Below, in pieces: positions 44,883-55,008 of a DNA stretch of 64,000 nucleotides. The translations under genes were made by a program, and so were the position numbers. Source of the stretch: Bacteroidia bacterium (GTDB lineage: Bacteria; Bacteroidota; Bacteroidia; J057). The DNA lies in assembly GCA_033391075.1 (NCBI GenBank), contig JAWPMV010000001.1, positions 3,968,001 to 4,032,000 on the forward strand, in the 5' to 3' direction. A model generated the notes under the pieces. That model made no database searches, had not been told where the DNA came from, and worked only from the letters and a program-made list of their open reading frames with translations. Numbering within the stretch: position 1 is the stretch's first letter; the number at the start of each line of letters is the position of its first letter.

Positions 44883-47156
44883 ATGTCAAATATTAAAACT
44901 TCCTATAACAGACGGTCTTTTTTAAAAGCTAGTGCCCTTGCAGGTGGTGGATTGGTGATTAGTTTCAACTTCCTGGCATCCTGTACTCCAGAAGAAGTAG
45001 AGGAGAAACTGGTTCTACCTAAAGAATGGTACGATTTCAATAGCTATCTCAAAATTGGAGACAATGGGGTCGTGAGCATTTATTCTCCCAATCCAGAATT
45101 TGGGCAAAATGTAAAGACTTCCATGCCTATGATTGTTGCGGAAGAATTGGAGGTAGACTGGAAAAATGTAATCGTAGAGCAGGCAGCTTACAGTCCGGAG
45201 CAATTTCCGGGATCTCCCTTCGGTCAATTTACCGGAGGAAGTCGGGGGATCATGATGAAATGGAAACCCCTGCGTATTGCCGGAGCTACAGCTAAACAAA
45301 TGCTGAAAGAAGCTGCCGCAAAGGCCTGGCAAGTACCTGTAGGAGAAATCACGGCGCAGGCCGGACTATTGGAACATAAAGCCAGTCAAAAATCTGCGGG
45401 CTATGGAGAAATGGCATCCGCTGCAGCTCAAATCCCCGTTCCAGAGGAAGTGGATTTAAAAGAACCTAAAGACTACAGCATCATTGGACACTCAAAGAAA
45501 AATGTAGATGGCAAGAAAATAGTTACAGGAAAACCCCTGTTTGGGGTAGATTATCAAAAAGAGGGGATGCTCATCGCTATGATTGAGCAGCCCCCTGCTT
45601 TTGGTATGACCTTGAGTTCCATTGAAAATGCAGATAAATTAAAATCCATGCCGGGCATTGTGGATGTATTTCCTCTAAAAACTTATAAAGATGGCTTTAA
45701 ACGAGGATTTTTTGATACCAATGCTTTTGCAGAACTTGTTGCTATCGTAGGCAATTCTACCTGGGAAGTCATGCAGGCAAAGAAAAAGCTGGAGGTAAGT
45801 TGGAAGCCGCTACCCGACAAGACCTTGACCATGAGCAGGTTTGGACGGGATTTCAAGGTAAATGTACCCGGAGGGCTTGAAAATACGGTTGAGCACAATG
45901 CCCGGATGAGCGAGTTAATGGATAAACCGGGCAAGATTGTTCGGGAAGATGGAGATCCTGATGCTATGTTCAAAAAAGCTGCCCGGATTATAGAACGGAC
46001 CTATACGGCTCCTTACCTTGCCCATAACTGCATGGAGCCCATGAACTTTTTTGCTGATGTAAAAGAAAATCAGGTACATGTGGCTGGCCCACTTCAAGGC
46101 CCGGGACTAATTGAATCCGCAATAGCAGATCGTCTCGGCATAGCAGAAGAAAATATCGAAATAGAAATGACACGAATGGGAGGAGGATTCGGTCGCCGTG
46201 CCTATTCTCACCATGTCGTTGAAGCAGCTGTGATTTCCCAGCGAGTAAATGCTCCCGTTAAATTGATTTATAGTCGTGAAGACGATATGACCAATGGTGT
46301 TTATCGTCCCACCTACCAAGCAAGGTATCGTGCTGCCCTGGACGAGAACAATCAACTATTGGCTATGCATGTGAAAGCTGGAGGAGTTCCCGAGAGTCCC
46401 CTCTTTGCAAATCGTTTCCCTGCAGGTTCCCTGGATCATTATAAAGCAGAGGAGTTTTCCATCGACTCCAATATTACCACAGGTGCATTTAGAGCTCCCC
46501 GGTCAAACTTTATGGCAGGAGCAGAACAATCTTTCCTGGATGAAATAGCGGAGGAAATGGGTAAAGACCCAATAGAATTTCGCCTTGAGTTATTGAATCG
46601 AGCGGCAGAAAATCCTGTCGGAGAGCGAAATGACTATGATGCAGAACGATATGCAGGCGTCTTGAAACTGGTAAGAGATAAATCAGCCTGGGGAAATAAA
46701 GATGAAAACCTTCACCGGGGAGTATCTGCTTACTTCTGTCACAATTCTTATGCTGCTCATGTACTGGATTTGAAACTGGTAGATGGAGAGCCAAGTGTCC
46801 AGAAAGTAACCTGTGCAATAGATTGTGGGATTGTTATTAATCCAGATGCAGCTGCGAACATGGCCGAGGGAGGAATTACAGATGGAATAGGAAATGCATT
46901 TTTCGGAGAAATGAGCTTTATAAATGGAATTCCTCAAAAAAATAATTTCCATCAGTACCGAATGATTAGAATGGAAGAAGCTCCTAAAGAGATAGAAGTT
47001 CACTTTGTAGATAGCGATGTCGATCCTACCGGATTGGGAGAGCCCCCTTTCCCACCCATCTTTGGAGCTGTTGCCAATGCTATGTACAAGGCTACAGGAG
47101 AACGTCAATACAATCAACCCTTTCTGGGAGAAAAATTAGATTTGACGAAAGAATAA
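44883..47156 (+). CDS. Molybdenum hydroxylase large subunit 1 (IorB-like)
   Basis: 757 residues. N-terminal twin-arginine signal (NRRSFLK, Arg10-Arg11) followed by a hydrophobic stretch and Cys34, suggesting Tat export, perhaps with lipid anchoring. The molybdopterin domains carry GGGFGRR (433-439), the EQSFLDEIAEEMGKDP region and the conserved catalytic-type Glu720 in GLGEPPFPP. Probably oxidises an aldehyde or N-heteroaromatic substrate outside the cytoplasm, passing electrons through the 2Fe-2S subunit. Eight bases separate it from its tandem paralogue. Substrate unknown. Confidence 0.93.
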   Translation: MSNIKTSYNRRSFLKASALAGGGLVISFNFLASCTPEEVEEKLVLPKEWYDFNSYLKIGDNGVVSIYSPNPEFGQNVKTSMPMIVAEELEVDWKNVIVEQAAYSPEQFPGSPFGQFTGGSRGIMMKWKPLRIAGATAKQMLKEAAAKAWQVPVGEITAQAGLLEHKASQKSAGYGEMASAAAQIPVPEEVDLKEPKDYSIIGHSKKNVDGKKIVTGKPLFGVDYQKEGMLIAMIEQPPAFGMTLSSIENADKLKSMPGIVDVFPLKTYKDGFKRGFFDTNAFAELVAIVGNSTWEVMQAKKKLEVSWKPLPDKTLTMSRFGRDFKVNVPGGLENTVEHNARMSELMDKPGKIVREDGDPDAMFKKAARIIERTYTAPYLAHNCMEPMNFFADVKENQVHVAGPLQGPGLIESAIADRLGIAEENIEIEMTRMGGGFGRRAYSHHVVEAAVISQRVNAPVKLIYSREDDMTNGVYRPTYQARYRAALDENNQLLAMHVKAGGVPESPLFANRFPAGSLDHYKAEEFSIDSNITTGAFRAPRSNFMAGAEQSFLDEIAEEMGKDPIEFRLELLNRAAENPVGERNDYDAERYAGVLKLVRDKSAWGNKDENLHRGVSAYFCHNSYAAHVLDLKLVDGEPSVQKVTCAIDCGIVINPDAAANMAEGGITDGIGNAFFGEMSFINGIPQKNNFHQYRMIRMEEAPKEIEVHFVDSDVDPTGLGEPPFPPIFGAVANAMYKATGERQYNQPFLGEKLDLTKE

Positions 47157-47164
47157 AGTAAGAT

Positions 47165-49417
47165 ATGACACCCATTAAAACCTCTCACAATAGACGGTCT
47201 TTCCTTAAAGCCTCTGCTTTAATGGGAGGAGGAATGATGCTTAGCTTTAGTTGGTTGGCGTCTTGTGCTTCCGAACAGGAAGAAAGTCTGAGTTTGCCAG
47301 ATGAGTGGTTTGAACTGAACGGATATTTGAAAATTGGGGATAATGGAGTGATTACGATTATTTCTCCCAATCCGGAAGGAGGACAGAATATAAAAACGTC
47401 TATGCCTATGATTGTCGCAGAGGAGCTGGATGTAGACTGGAAGGATGTAATCGTTGAACAGGCTCCTTTGAACACAGAGCTTTATCAACGTCAGTTTATA
47501 GGAGGGAGCAATGCCATTCGATTTGCATGGAATAGCCTTCGTATGGCAGGTGCGACAGCTCGTCAAATGCTATGTAATGCAGCTGCCAGCGCTTGGGATG
47601 CATCGCCAGCAGAAATTACTACGGAGGCAGGGGTTCTGTATCATACAGCCAGTGGTAAATCTGCAGGATATGGAGAAATGGCTGCTGCAGCGACACAGAC
47701 TCCAGTACCCGAAGAGGTACAATTAAAAAACGTACAGGATTTTACCCTCATTGGCACTTCTCGCAAAAATGTAGATAGCAGGAAAATCGTAACTGGTGAA
47801 CCCTTATTTGGGATAGATACCCAAAAGGAAGGGATGCTAATTGCTATGATTATCCACCCTCCAGCTTTTGGGATGAAGTTATCATCTGTTGATGATGCTA
47901 AAGCCCGATCCATGCCTGGCATTCAGGATATCTTTCCTATCAAAGTGCTTGAAGATGATTTCAACAGGCAACATTTTGATACCTGTGCGTTTCTCGACGT
48001 ACTGGCAATAGTAGGAAATTCAACCTGGGAGGTAATGCAGGCTAAAAAAACTCTTGAGGTGAAATGGGAGCCTTTTGAAAGCTATACAGAGGAAAGGCAG
48101 CCATTTAGAGGTCCTAAGTTAAACCTGCTTATCCCAGCTGGATTGGAGAATACAGCTGATCATCAGGCAAAAATGAGAGAACTGGATGCAAAAGCCGGTC
48201 AGCTAGTTCGTAAAGATGGAGACCCTGAATCGGCTTTTAAAAATGCAGCCAAAGTCATAGAACGCACGTATACTGCACCCTTCCTGGCTCATAATTGTAT
48301 GGAGCCTATGAATTTTTTCGCAGAGGTTAAGGAGGGCAAAGCAAAATTGGCAGGGCCTCTTCAAAAAGCAGAACTTACTGAAAAAACCCTATCGGCCCGC
48401 CTGGGGATTCCTCTTGAAGATATTGACATTCAGTTGACCCGATTAGGCGGGGGATATGGACGCCGTTCCTATGCAAACTGGGCAATAGAAGCTGCCTTGA
48501 TCTCCGAAAAGGTGAAGGCCCCGATTAAGCTCATTTATACGCGTGAGGACGATATGACAGGGGGCATTTATCGCCCCGCTTATCAGGCAAGCTATCGGGC
48601 AGCATTTGACATAGACAATAAGCTGACAGCCTTTCATGTAAAGGCAGGAGGCATTCCTGAAAGCCCCTTATATGCAAACCGATTTCCTGCTGGTGCCATT
48701 GATAATTATCTCGCGGAGAGTTGGACACTCAATACCAATATCACCATTGGCTCCTTTCGAGCACCCCGATCAAATTTCATTGCAGCTGCCGAGCAGTCTT
48801 TTTTGGATGAATTAGCTGAAGCGGTAGAAAAAGACCCGATTGAGTTCCGCCTGGAGCTTCTTGAACGTGCTGCAAAGCACCCTGTTGGAGAAAGAAATGA
48901 CTATGATGCAGAGCGATATGCAGGAGTGTTGAAGCTACTCAAAGAGAAATCAGGCTGGGGAAAAGATCAGGACTCGCAGATCCGAAGAGGGGTATCTGCC
49001 TATTTTTGCCATAATTCCTACGCTGCTCAGGTCGTTGATCTTTATGTAAAAGATGGAAAGCCTGTGATCGAAAGGGTTTGCTGTGCGATTGATTGCGGCA
49101 TTGTAATAAACCCTGATGCTGCGACCAATTTGTGTGAAGGTGCCATAGTAGATGGAATTGGTAATGCACTTTTTGGAGAATTAAGATTTCGTAAAGGAGT
49201 GCCTGAAAAAAACAATTTTCACCAGTATCGCATGATCCGCATGGGAGAAGCCCCTAAAGCAATTGATGTTCATTTTGTAGAAAATGAAATTGACCCTACA
49301 GGCTTAGGAGAACCTGCCTTCCCTCCTGTTTTTGGAGCCCTGGCAAATGCGTTGTATAAAGCTACCGGAGAGCGCCAGTACCATCAACCTTTTATCCTGG
49401 ATAAAAAACAGATCTGA
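47165..49417 (+). CDS. Molybdenum hydroxylase large subunit 2, tandem paralogue
   Basis: 750 residues, homologous along its whole length to large subunit 1. Same Tat motif (Arg10-Arg11), Cys34 and C-terminal GLGEPAFPP with Glu716. Visible differences: the cofactor motif is GGGYGRR rather than GGGFGRR, and the segment after VIVEQA is about five residues shorter. These suggest an ancient tandem duplication with changed substrate range, both copies served by the one 2Fe-2S subunit. No disruption is seen. A hairpin terminator follows the stop. Confidence 0.92.
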   Translation: MTPIKTSHNRRSFLKASALMGGGMMLSFSWLASCASEQEESLSLPDEWFELNGYLKIGDNGVITIISPNPEGGQNIKTSMPMIVAEELDVDWKDVIVEQAPLNTELYQRQFIGGSNAIRFAWNSLRMAGATARQMLCNAAASAWDASPAEITTEAGVLYHTASGKSAGYGEMAAAATQTPVPEEVQLKNVQDFTLIGTSRKNVDSRKIVTGEPLFGIDTQKEGMLIAMIIHPPAFGMKLSSVDDAKARSMPGIQDIFPIKVLEDDFNRQHFDTCAFLDVLAIVGNSTWEVMQAKKTLEVKWEPFESYTEERQPFRGPKLNLLIPAGLENTADHQAKMRELDAKAGQLVRKDGDPESAFKNAAKVIERTYTAPFLAHNCMEPMNFFAEVKEGKAKLAGPLQKAELTEKTLSARLGIPLEDIDIQLTRLGGGYGRRSYANWAIEAALISEKVKAPIKLIYTREDDMTGGIYRPAYQASYRAAFDIDNKLTAFHVKAGGIPESPLYANRFPAGAIDNYLAESWTLNTNITIGSFRAPRSNFIAAAEQSFLDELAEAVEKDPIEFRLELLERAAKHPVGERNDYDAERYAGVLKLLKEKSGWGKDQDSQIRRGVSAYFCHNSYAAQVVDLYVKDGKPVIERVCCAIDCGIVINPDAATNLCEGAIVDGIGNALFGELRFRKGVPEKNNFHQYRMIRMGEAPKAIDVHFVENEIDPTGLGEPAFPPVFGALANALYKATGERQYHQPFILDKKQI

Positions 49418-49464
49418 AGACAAAGGTCTATCCTTTCGAAAACCTTAACTATCACTTACCCAAA

Positions 49465-49489
49465 AAGGCCACTTTATGAAAGTGGCCTT
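49465..49489. terminator. Intrinsic terminator after the hydroxylase operon
   Basis: AAGGCCACTTT (49465-49475) pairs perfectly with AAAGTGGCCTT (49479-49489), followed by ATTC; it also lies downstream of the convergent small secreted-protein gene. Confidence 0.75.
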
Positions 49490-49528
49490 ATTCAATGGCA
49501 AAACATATACAACACTACTGAGGTTTCT

Positions 49529-49897
49529 TTATCTTCGAACTACTATGATCCTTCTTGGGTATCGGTAGAAAAATGGGCTGTAATATCCATAACGACCGTA
49601 ATAAGGATTATAATTGTTGAATCTGTCTCTGTTTCTTCTGTAGGTATAGAACTCATCTTTATCCTTCTCCTCGCTGATGATCCTTTGCAGATATTTTTTC
49701 TGCTTTTTCCAGATCTGCTTTTCCTCTTTGGTGAGTGATCTTTTGTCTACCTGTATCAGTTCGTACAATTCCTGTTCTGCGTCGATCAGTCTTTGAGATG
49801 CTTGTCTCTCTTCCTGCGCAAAACTTATCTGAGCCATCCCCAGCATCAGGGTTAAAGCTGCGATGTATTTGATAGATGATTTTAAGAGTACTTTCAT
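49529..49897 (-). CDS. Small secreted Tyr/Arg-rich protein
   Basis: 122 residues: signal peptide about 1-27 (LTLMLGMAQISFAQ), a charged helical middle (about 35-80, rich in Glu, Lys and Gln), then a C-terminal stretch rich in Tyr, Arg, Asn and Pro (YYGRYGYYSPFFYRYPRR) ending in a basic tail. I do not recognise a family. Composition suggests an envelope or surface protein of low complexity. Single gene. Confidence 0.65.
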   Translation of the reverse strand: MKVLLKSSIKYIAALTLMLGMAQISFAQEERQASQRLIDAEQELYELIQVDKRSLTKEEKQIWKKQKKYLQRIISEEKDKDEFYTYRRNRDRFNNYNPYYGRYGYYSPFFYRYPRRIIVVRR

Positions 49898-50029
49898 AAC
49901 ATTAATTATTAGAGCAATTACTTAATACACGTTAGGAATGCAAGGGAGGTTAGGGACTATTGGACCGGAGTGTATGAGGGAGGAATATCCGTGCCCTGGA
50001 ACTTAATTTTAGTGTAGGGCCATATACAC

Positions 50030-50066
50030 AAAAAACAGCCCGAATCACTGATTCGGGCTGTTTTTT
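50030..50066 (-). terminator. Intrinsic terminator of the 50088 gene
   Basis: CAGCCCGAATC (50036-50046) pairs perfectly with GATTCGGGCTG (50050-50060), flanked by A6 and T6 runs, so it is symmetric. It lies 22 bases beyond the stop of the - strand T9SS protein. Confidence 0.88.
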
Positions 50067-50087
50067 GTAAACGTTCTTGTATGAGTG

Positions 50088-50792
50088 TTAGTTCTTAATG
50101 ATCTTATGTTCCCAGCTTTGATGGCCGGATTGAACACGGACCCAGAGCATTCCTGCACTGAATCTGCTCATATCGAAGGTTTGTAATTTAGTTCCAAAGG
50201 AGTTGGCTTTGATCTCAACTTTATCCAGCAGAGTGCCAGATACATTGAAGAAAGAAACTGTATAACTTCTGTTTTCAGTTTCGGGTAGATTGAGGCTCAA
50301 CTGATTATTAACCGGACTTGGAAAGGCTTCTAAACTTAGAGCGGGTACGCTAAGTATGGTAATGGGATCGTGATAAATGAAAGTCCCGTCTTCAAATTTT
50401 TGCTTGAGACGATATTGTCTTCTAACATTGGTTTCAAGTTCCCACTCATCTTTGAAAGTATATCTGCGAAAATTCGCTCTTTCTCCAAATTCTTTTACTC
50501 CGCCTATTGCTAAGAACTCTGAATCTGGAGTTTTTCTCTCTACTATAAAGCTACTGGTATTGATATCCCCCTCTATTTCCCAATCGAGGTAAACATTGTC
50601 TCCTTCCAGGCGAGCATCAAAATGCAGCAATCGACCTGCAGTCGCTGGTAAAACAATAATATCACTATACGTAGAGTTAATAATTTCCGTGGTAGGCTCA
50701 TATCCTTCAGGAACCGTAGGAAAAGCAGCTGCTTCAACCTGCAGGTTAATCAAGAATACGAGAATTAAGAACAGACATCCCTGTCTTTTCAT
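50088..50792 (-). CDS. Secreted T9SS sorting-domain protein, fibronectin-like
   Basis: 234 residues: signal peptide about 1-22 (LFLILVFLINLQVEAA), a beta-sandwich-like domain (about 55-140; RLEGDNVYLDWEIEGDINTS and FIVERKTPDSEFLAIG, the pattern of fibronectin-type segments in many T9SS proteins), then a sorting domain (SPVNNQLSLNLP to the end, KIIKN). There is no catalytic motif. Probably a small surface adhesin-like or binding protein. Single gene with its own terminator. Confidence 0.8.
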   Translation of the reverse strand: MKRQGCLFLILVFLINLQVEAAAFPTVPEGYEPTTEIINSTYSDIIVLPATAGRLLHFDARLEGDNVYLDWEIEGDINTSSFIVERKTPDSEFLAIGGVKEFGERANFRRYTFKDEWELETNVRRQYRLKQKFEDGTFIYHDPITILSVPALSLEAFPSPVNNQLSLNLPETENRSYTVSFFNVSGTLLDKVEIKANSFGTKLQTFDMSRFSAGMLWVRVQSGHQSWEHKIIKN

Positions 50793-51351
50793 AACTGAGC
50801 GAATAAGATTGTACCTGAATTATCCTGTAAGATGATAGTTATGAAGAAAAAATAAACAAGGGAAAAACTAGTTTACTATAGATCCTCATAAAAACCCCTT
50901 ACAATCCCCTCAAACCCAATTGGATTACGACGCTAATTTACGATTAAAATGTAATGACTTATTCTTTATGTAATATTTAAGTCAAAAATGAACATTTTTT
51001 GGGTTATGACCATTCTACACAAGAGCTATTTTCTAATTACGCTGGAAATATACGAAAAATAACATAGAAAGAAAGAAATGACCTGAGTAAGAATATTGAA
51101 GACTTATTCAGAATTTGTACAGAAAAATGATTTTTTTTCCAAAATCCTACGTCCCTCTAAGGAATTCTGGCTCAGGCATTTGTATTCTCAATACAAAGAA
51201 AATTCGGTTTTTCCTCTTATCCTCTCAGCTTAAATTGCCGAGAGAAAAATATTTAGATTCAGAAGTATCTTCCCCTATTCTTGGGGCTTAGGAAACCCTT
51301 TATTCTGTACAGTCCACTGTGCAGAATTTTATTTACCTAAATAACAGGGAC
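50793..51351. other. 559-base gap without a gene
   Basis: AT-rich DNA with no convincing reading frame on either strand. It holds a perfect 8-bp hairpin TTTGTATT-CTC-AATACAAA (51179-51197) and an 11-bp hairpin ATTCTGTACAG-TCCA-CTGTGCAGAAT (51302-51327, one wobble pair) followed by T-rich sequence just beyond the 3' end of the kinase gene. The first 150 bases presumably contain the promoter of the 50088 gene. A small RNA is possible but unsupported. Confidence 0.5.
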
Positions 51352-52362
51352 TTATAACAAAGGAATTCTGGCGAGATAGGCATTACCCTCTTCTCCAAAT
51401 TCAGGCATTCGATCGGAAATCAGTTGGTATCGGGAATACAGGTTCTTGAGTCCCAGGCCTGTGGACTCTACTTTGCGAAGTCTTTTTTGTAAATTATTCT
51501 TGACCAGCAGGGTATTTCCTTCCTCTACTCTGAGTTCAATTGTGAGGGCATTTTCTGCAGAAATCTCATTGTGTTTGATGGCGTTTTCTACCAACAATTG
51601 TAAGCTCAAAGGGGGAACTTTTTTTCGAAGTGCTTCCCGATCCACCTGCCTGTAGAGCCTTAAGTTATTCCCAAAACGAATTTGTTGGAGAAAGAGGTAA
51701 TTGTCAATAAATCCAAGTTCATCTTCCAGCGGAATGAGGGTGCGATCATTTAGGTCCAGCACATATCTATAAATACGGGTGAGTTTCAGGATGAAACTTT
51801 CCGCCAAATCCGCATCTTCATGAACCAGGGTACTTAGTGCATTTAGGGAATTGAATAAGAAATGGGGATTGACTTGGTTTTTCAGGGCTTCAAAACGAGA
51901 AAGAATGTTCTCACGTTCTTGTCTGGCATTTCTCAATTCCAGCAAAGCCTTCTCAGCATGTAGCACCTGGTTTTCTTGCTGCAAACGAAAAGAATCCAGG
52001 GCTTTGTCAATGATCATTTTCAATTCATCCAGATTCCAGGGCTTGGTGATGTAATAATAGATTTTGCCTTTGTTGATAGCCTGGATCACAGCTTCGATGT
52101 CACTATAGCCCGTCATGATCATGCGCACAGCCTCCGGATGTTGTTCCTGCACTTTCTCCAGAAACTCTACCCCACTCATTTGCGGCATCCTTTGATCACT
52201 GATAATGAGCGAGATTCCCTCAGCTTCATCAAGGATTTGAAGAGCTTCACTTCCCCCTTGTGCAATAGATACCTGATAATGATGTCGGAAACTGGCTTTG
52301 AATGAAACCAGGTTTTGTCGTTCATCATCCACATACAGGATATGTGCTTTATTATCTTCCAT
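51352..52362 (-). CDS. Receiver domain fused to a LytS-type histidine kinase
   Basis: 336-residue soluble signalling protein. N-terminal receiver domain (about 7-120) with Asp56 in ISDQRMPQMSG and Lys in ITKPW. A coiled-coil linker (about 122-158) leads to a His_kinase (LytS/YehU family) domain whose phospho-His is His167 in NPHFLFNSLNAL. A HATPase domain follows (LLVENAIKHN, then TGLGLKNLYSRY). There is no membrane segment, so the kinase is itself switched by phosphorylation of its receiver. No LytR-type regulator is adjacent. Confidence 0.93.
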   Translation of the reverse strand: MEDNKAHILYVDDERQNLVSFKASFRHHYQVSIAQGGSEALQILDEAEGISLIISDQRMPQMSGVEFLEKVQEQHPEAVRMIMTGYSDIEAVIQAINKGKIYYYITKPWNLDELKMIIDKALDSFRLQQENQVLHAEKALLELRNARQERENILSRFEALKNQVNPHFLFNSLNALSTLVHEDADLAESFILKLTRIYRYVLDLNDRTLIPLEDELGFIDNYLFLQQIRFGNNLRLYRQVDREALRKKVPPLSLQLLVENAIKHNEISAENALTIELRVEEGNTLLVKNNLQKRLRKVESTGLGLKNLYSRYQLISDRMPEFGEEGNAYLARIPLL

Positions 52363-52438
52363 ACATCATTATTCAGGAACCAAATTCGCTAAATTTCTTT
52401 GAAAATAGTAACTTCGATAGCCTTCTTGAAGACCTCTT

Positions 52439-53365
52439 ATGCCTCCTCCGAAGAAAAAACCCTTTCAGGATTATTATAAATTGTTTGGCTTGCCTCCCAC
52501 AGCGAGCCATTCGGAGATAAAAACTGCCTATAGAGAACTTGCCCTAAAGCTCCATCCGGACCAAAATCCATCCCCTAAGGCACATGAGCAATTTTTAAAC
52601 CTAAACGAGGCCTATCATGTGCTTAATAATCCAAAAGAACGTGCCAAGTACGACATTCGTTACAAAGCATTCTACAATCCGCATAAAAAATCCGTCGGTC
52701 TCAACGAGCGTATAGAACTCACACGTGCCAAAAGGGCCAGCAGATACGGGCGAACCATGTATTCGCAACGCATGAGGTACCGGGGAAGTAGTGGACCCTC
52801 TAGCGGTACAAGGGAACGAAAAAGAAAATATCCTCCTCCCCCACCGAGAGAATCTACTTACAATTGGGAGGAAAAAGAACTCAGTGAAGAGGAACTTAGC
52901 TATCGGAAGTATGCGGGCATCATCAAGATGATGACGTTTGTCCTACTTCTTTTTGCTTCCTATAATCTCTCAGACTATTTCGTGAAAGTTGTTTCAGATA
53001 AATTGAAGGTAGTCGAGACGGTAACTTCTGAAAGTGGGGACGTACAGGTCTTTGCCCGAAAGTATTATTACCAGAGCTATAAGTTTTTTGTAGAGCCCAA
53101 AGACCGAGAAGTTTTCACTTATGATACAGAAGTTCAGCTGGAGCGTTCCTATTTCAAAGGGCGGCTTGCATCCATCAGGGTTTATAAGGATAATCGGATC
53201 TTTGTGATTGATCCTATCCGGCCCTTTTTCGATTATAAATTCTATTTATTGATCTTTCTTTGTCTGGCTGCGCTTGCTACCCTTGTCTTAGGAGGGAAGT
53301 CTCAGAGAACCATCATCCTGGGAGCCGCAAGTTTTACGCTAGGGATCATTTTATTTCTGATCTAG
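52439..53365 (+). CDS. Membrane-anchored J-domain protein 2
   Basis: 308 residues. J domain about 9-72 with HPD at 39-41 (LKLHPDQNP), followed by a basic linker rich in Arg, Lys, Ser and Pro (about 75-150). A first membrane helix (about 165-182, [18 protein letters not shown]), a soluble loop of about 75 residues, then two closing helices (about 263-280 and 286-308). Same layout as 28915-29856. The HPD motif predicts activation of DnaK at the membrane; the client is unknown. Its end overlaps the convergent FG-GAP gene by four bases. Confidence 0.85.
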   Translation: MPPPKKKPFQDYYKLFGLPPTASHSEIKTAYRELALKLHPDQNPSPKAHEQFLNLNEAYHVLNNPKERAKYDIRYKAFYNPHKKSVGLNERIELTRAKRASRYGRTMYSQRMRYRGSSGPSSGTRERKRKYPPPPPRESTYNWEEKELSEEELSYRKYAGIIKMMTFVLLLFASYNLSDYFVKVVSDKLKVVETVTSESGDVQVFARKYYYQSYKFFVEPKDREVFTYDTEVQLERSYFKGRLASIRVYKDNRIFVIDPIRPFFDYKFYLLIFLCLAALATLVLGGKSQRTIILGAASFTLGIILFLI

Positions 53366-54837
53366 TAAATTCCTTTTCCCTCTGGCCCCATATACTGACC
53401 CCAATTGTTTTTTGCTGAAACCGGAATCCGGGTTTTGCTCCGAACAATCATGAAGCCAAAATACTGATGGATAACAGAGGTATTAGCCTGCATACAATAG
53501 AGAATATCTAAAAAGCCATCTCCATCCAAATCTCCAAGCCAGGGGGTACTTCCTATATTTTTACCCGCTATTTTAGGACTCATGATTTCTTCTCGGGCGT
53601 GATTGAGGTCTTTGTAAAAAAGGTAATGTTGGCCATCTGCCGCGTACAATCCATCACAATTATATTCATTGACAGTCCAGACCGCCTCCTGATAGCCATC
53701 ACCGTCAACATCATAACTCAAGGGACTGCTATACCCACAACAGCCTAAATTCTTTTCCCACAATATCTTTCCATCCTTTCCACTAATGATAAACTGCTTC
53801 TGACCGGTATTCTGAGGCCAAACTCCTTCACTCATGGATAAGAATATATCCAGGTATTCATCTTCATTGAAGTAGCCCGGACAAGGACTGGTATTAGCTT
53901 CTAAATCCTGAAAAACATGGAAACTCAGCAGGCGCCCCGTTCTGCTATCATGTACCCCATACCTTCCATTGTGAGAAATAGAGATTATTTCTTTTATGCC
54001 GTCATTATTAATATCAGCCAGAACCGGAGGAGCTATGTATCCATGTTCCGCCTCCTTATATAAGGCCATAGCCCCGGAAATATCTGATTTCATCAAATCG
54101 TCGAGACTGAGGATGTAAAGAGAGCCTCCTATCGTTTCTCCCCCGGTACCAAATATGACTTTCAGATCGCCTTCTTCCTCAAACTGATAAAGTAGGGGAG
54201 ACATATAGCTTTCTTTCCCGTCTGGCATCGTATCGGCAGCAAGGACTTCTCCCGTAGCAGAACTCATCACAGCCAGCACAGCAGGATATCGATCCTTCTC
54301 AGAATTTGGGGCAGCATTTACATTCCCTCCATTAGCCAGCAAGAGATCTTGCAGACCATCGCCATCCTGATCGGGGATAAATTGGCTATTGTAAAAATTA
54401 AAACGCAAAAATTTTGCAGCAGGCCCCTGATAAGAATCTTTCTTAAACCTCCAGATTTCCTTTCCTCTTTTTCCATCTATGGCCAGGAGTTGAGCACTTC
54501 GCCCTCCAATGATCACATCCTCTGTACCATCCTCATTTATATCGAGAAAACTGGCTGAGCCTACTATTTGATCTACACCGCCTATCGTCCACAAGATTTT
54601 TCCAGTCTTCCCGTCGAGAGCAATTACTGCAGAATCAGAATCCTGAAATTCATTCTTTCCTGCCCCTATCACCACATCCAGAATACCATCTCCTGTTAAG
54701 TCTGCACATTTTATAGAAGAACTAGTCCCTAAAGTGGGAAAGCTGGTATTCCAAACCAGGCTGTATTTATCTCCCTTGGGGCTACAGGAAGTTGCCAGAA
54801 AAAGGGAAGCTATAAGCAGACGAAAGGCTAATTTCAT
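53362..54837 (-). CDS. FG-GAP/VCBS-repeat lipoprotein (beta-propeller)
   Basis: 491-residue exported lipoprotein (lipobox ASLFLATSC, Cys18). The body is a beta-propeller with at least seven calcium-loop-like repeats, for example [52 protein letters not shown] and [12 protein letters not shown], interleaved with PQQ-like strands ([22 protein letters not shown]). Likely a surface or periplasmic binding protein. No enzymatic motif. Divergent from the TonB receptor gene, with a candidate promoter at 54894-54901. Confidence 0.88.
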   Translation of the reverse strand: MKLAFRLLIASLFLATSCSPKGDKYSLVWNTSFPTLGTSSSIKCADLTGDGILDVVIGAGKNEFQDSDSAVIALDGKTGKILWTIGGVDQIVGSASFLDINEDGTEDVIIGGRSAQLLAIDGKRGKEIWRFKKDSYQGPAAKFLRFNFYNSQFIPDQDGDGLQDLLLANGGNVNAAPNSEKDRYPAVLAVMSSATGEVLAADTMPDGKESYMSPLLYQFEEEGDLKVIFGTGGETIGGSLYILSLDDLMKSDISGAMALYKEAEHGYIAPPVLADINNDGIKEIISISHNGRYGVHDSRTGRLLSFHVFQDLEANTSPCPGYFNEDEYLDIFLSMSEGVWPQNTGQKQFIISGKDGKILWEKNLGCCGYSSPLSYDVDGDGYQEAVWTVNEYNCDGLYAADGQHYLFYKDLNHAREEIMSPKIAGKNIGSTPWLGDLDGDGFLDILYCMQANTSVIHQYFGFMIVRSKTRIPVSAKNNWGQYMGPEGKGIY

Positions 54838-54893
54838 GAGAGATTATCCGGGATTGATAAGCAAGTTAGAATTTCAATATTTAATATTATGGT

Positions 54894-54901
54894 CAAATTT
54901 A
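54894..54901 (-). promoter_or_regulatory. Candidate -7 element of the FG-GAP lipoprotein gene
   Basis: TAAATTTG on the - strand matches TAnnTTTG exactly, about 57 bases before the ATG at 54837. Confidence 0.35.
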
Positions 54902-54921
54902 CAATAAGCTAAAATATAATG

Positions 54922-54929
54922 TATCTTTA
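54922..54929 (+). promoter_or_regulatory. Candidate -7 element of the TonB receptor operon
   Basis: TATCTTTA matches seven of eight positions of TAnnTTTG. Transcription would begin near 54936, only about 10 bases before the TTG at 54946, which favours the in-frame TTG at 55009 as start. Confidence 0.35.
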
Positions 54930-55008
54930 GCAAGATTTTTTCCTCTTGTGGGGCAGGAAATTCTGGACGAACTTGCATCGACCATCGTTCCATTCGAAAA
55001 TAAATACA

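Noticed and set aside
50793-51351. Small protein or RNA gene in the 559-base gap
   Set aside because: No frame with protein-like composition and no tRNA or known RNA motif; hairpins alone are not enough.
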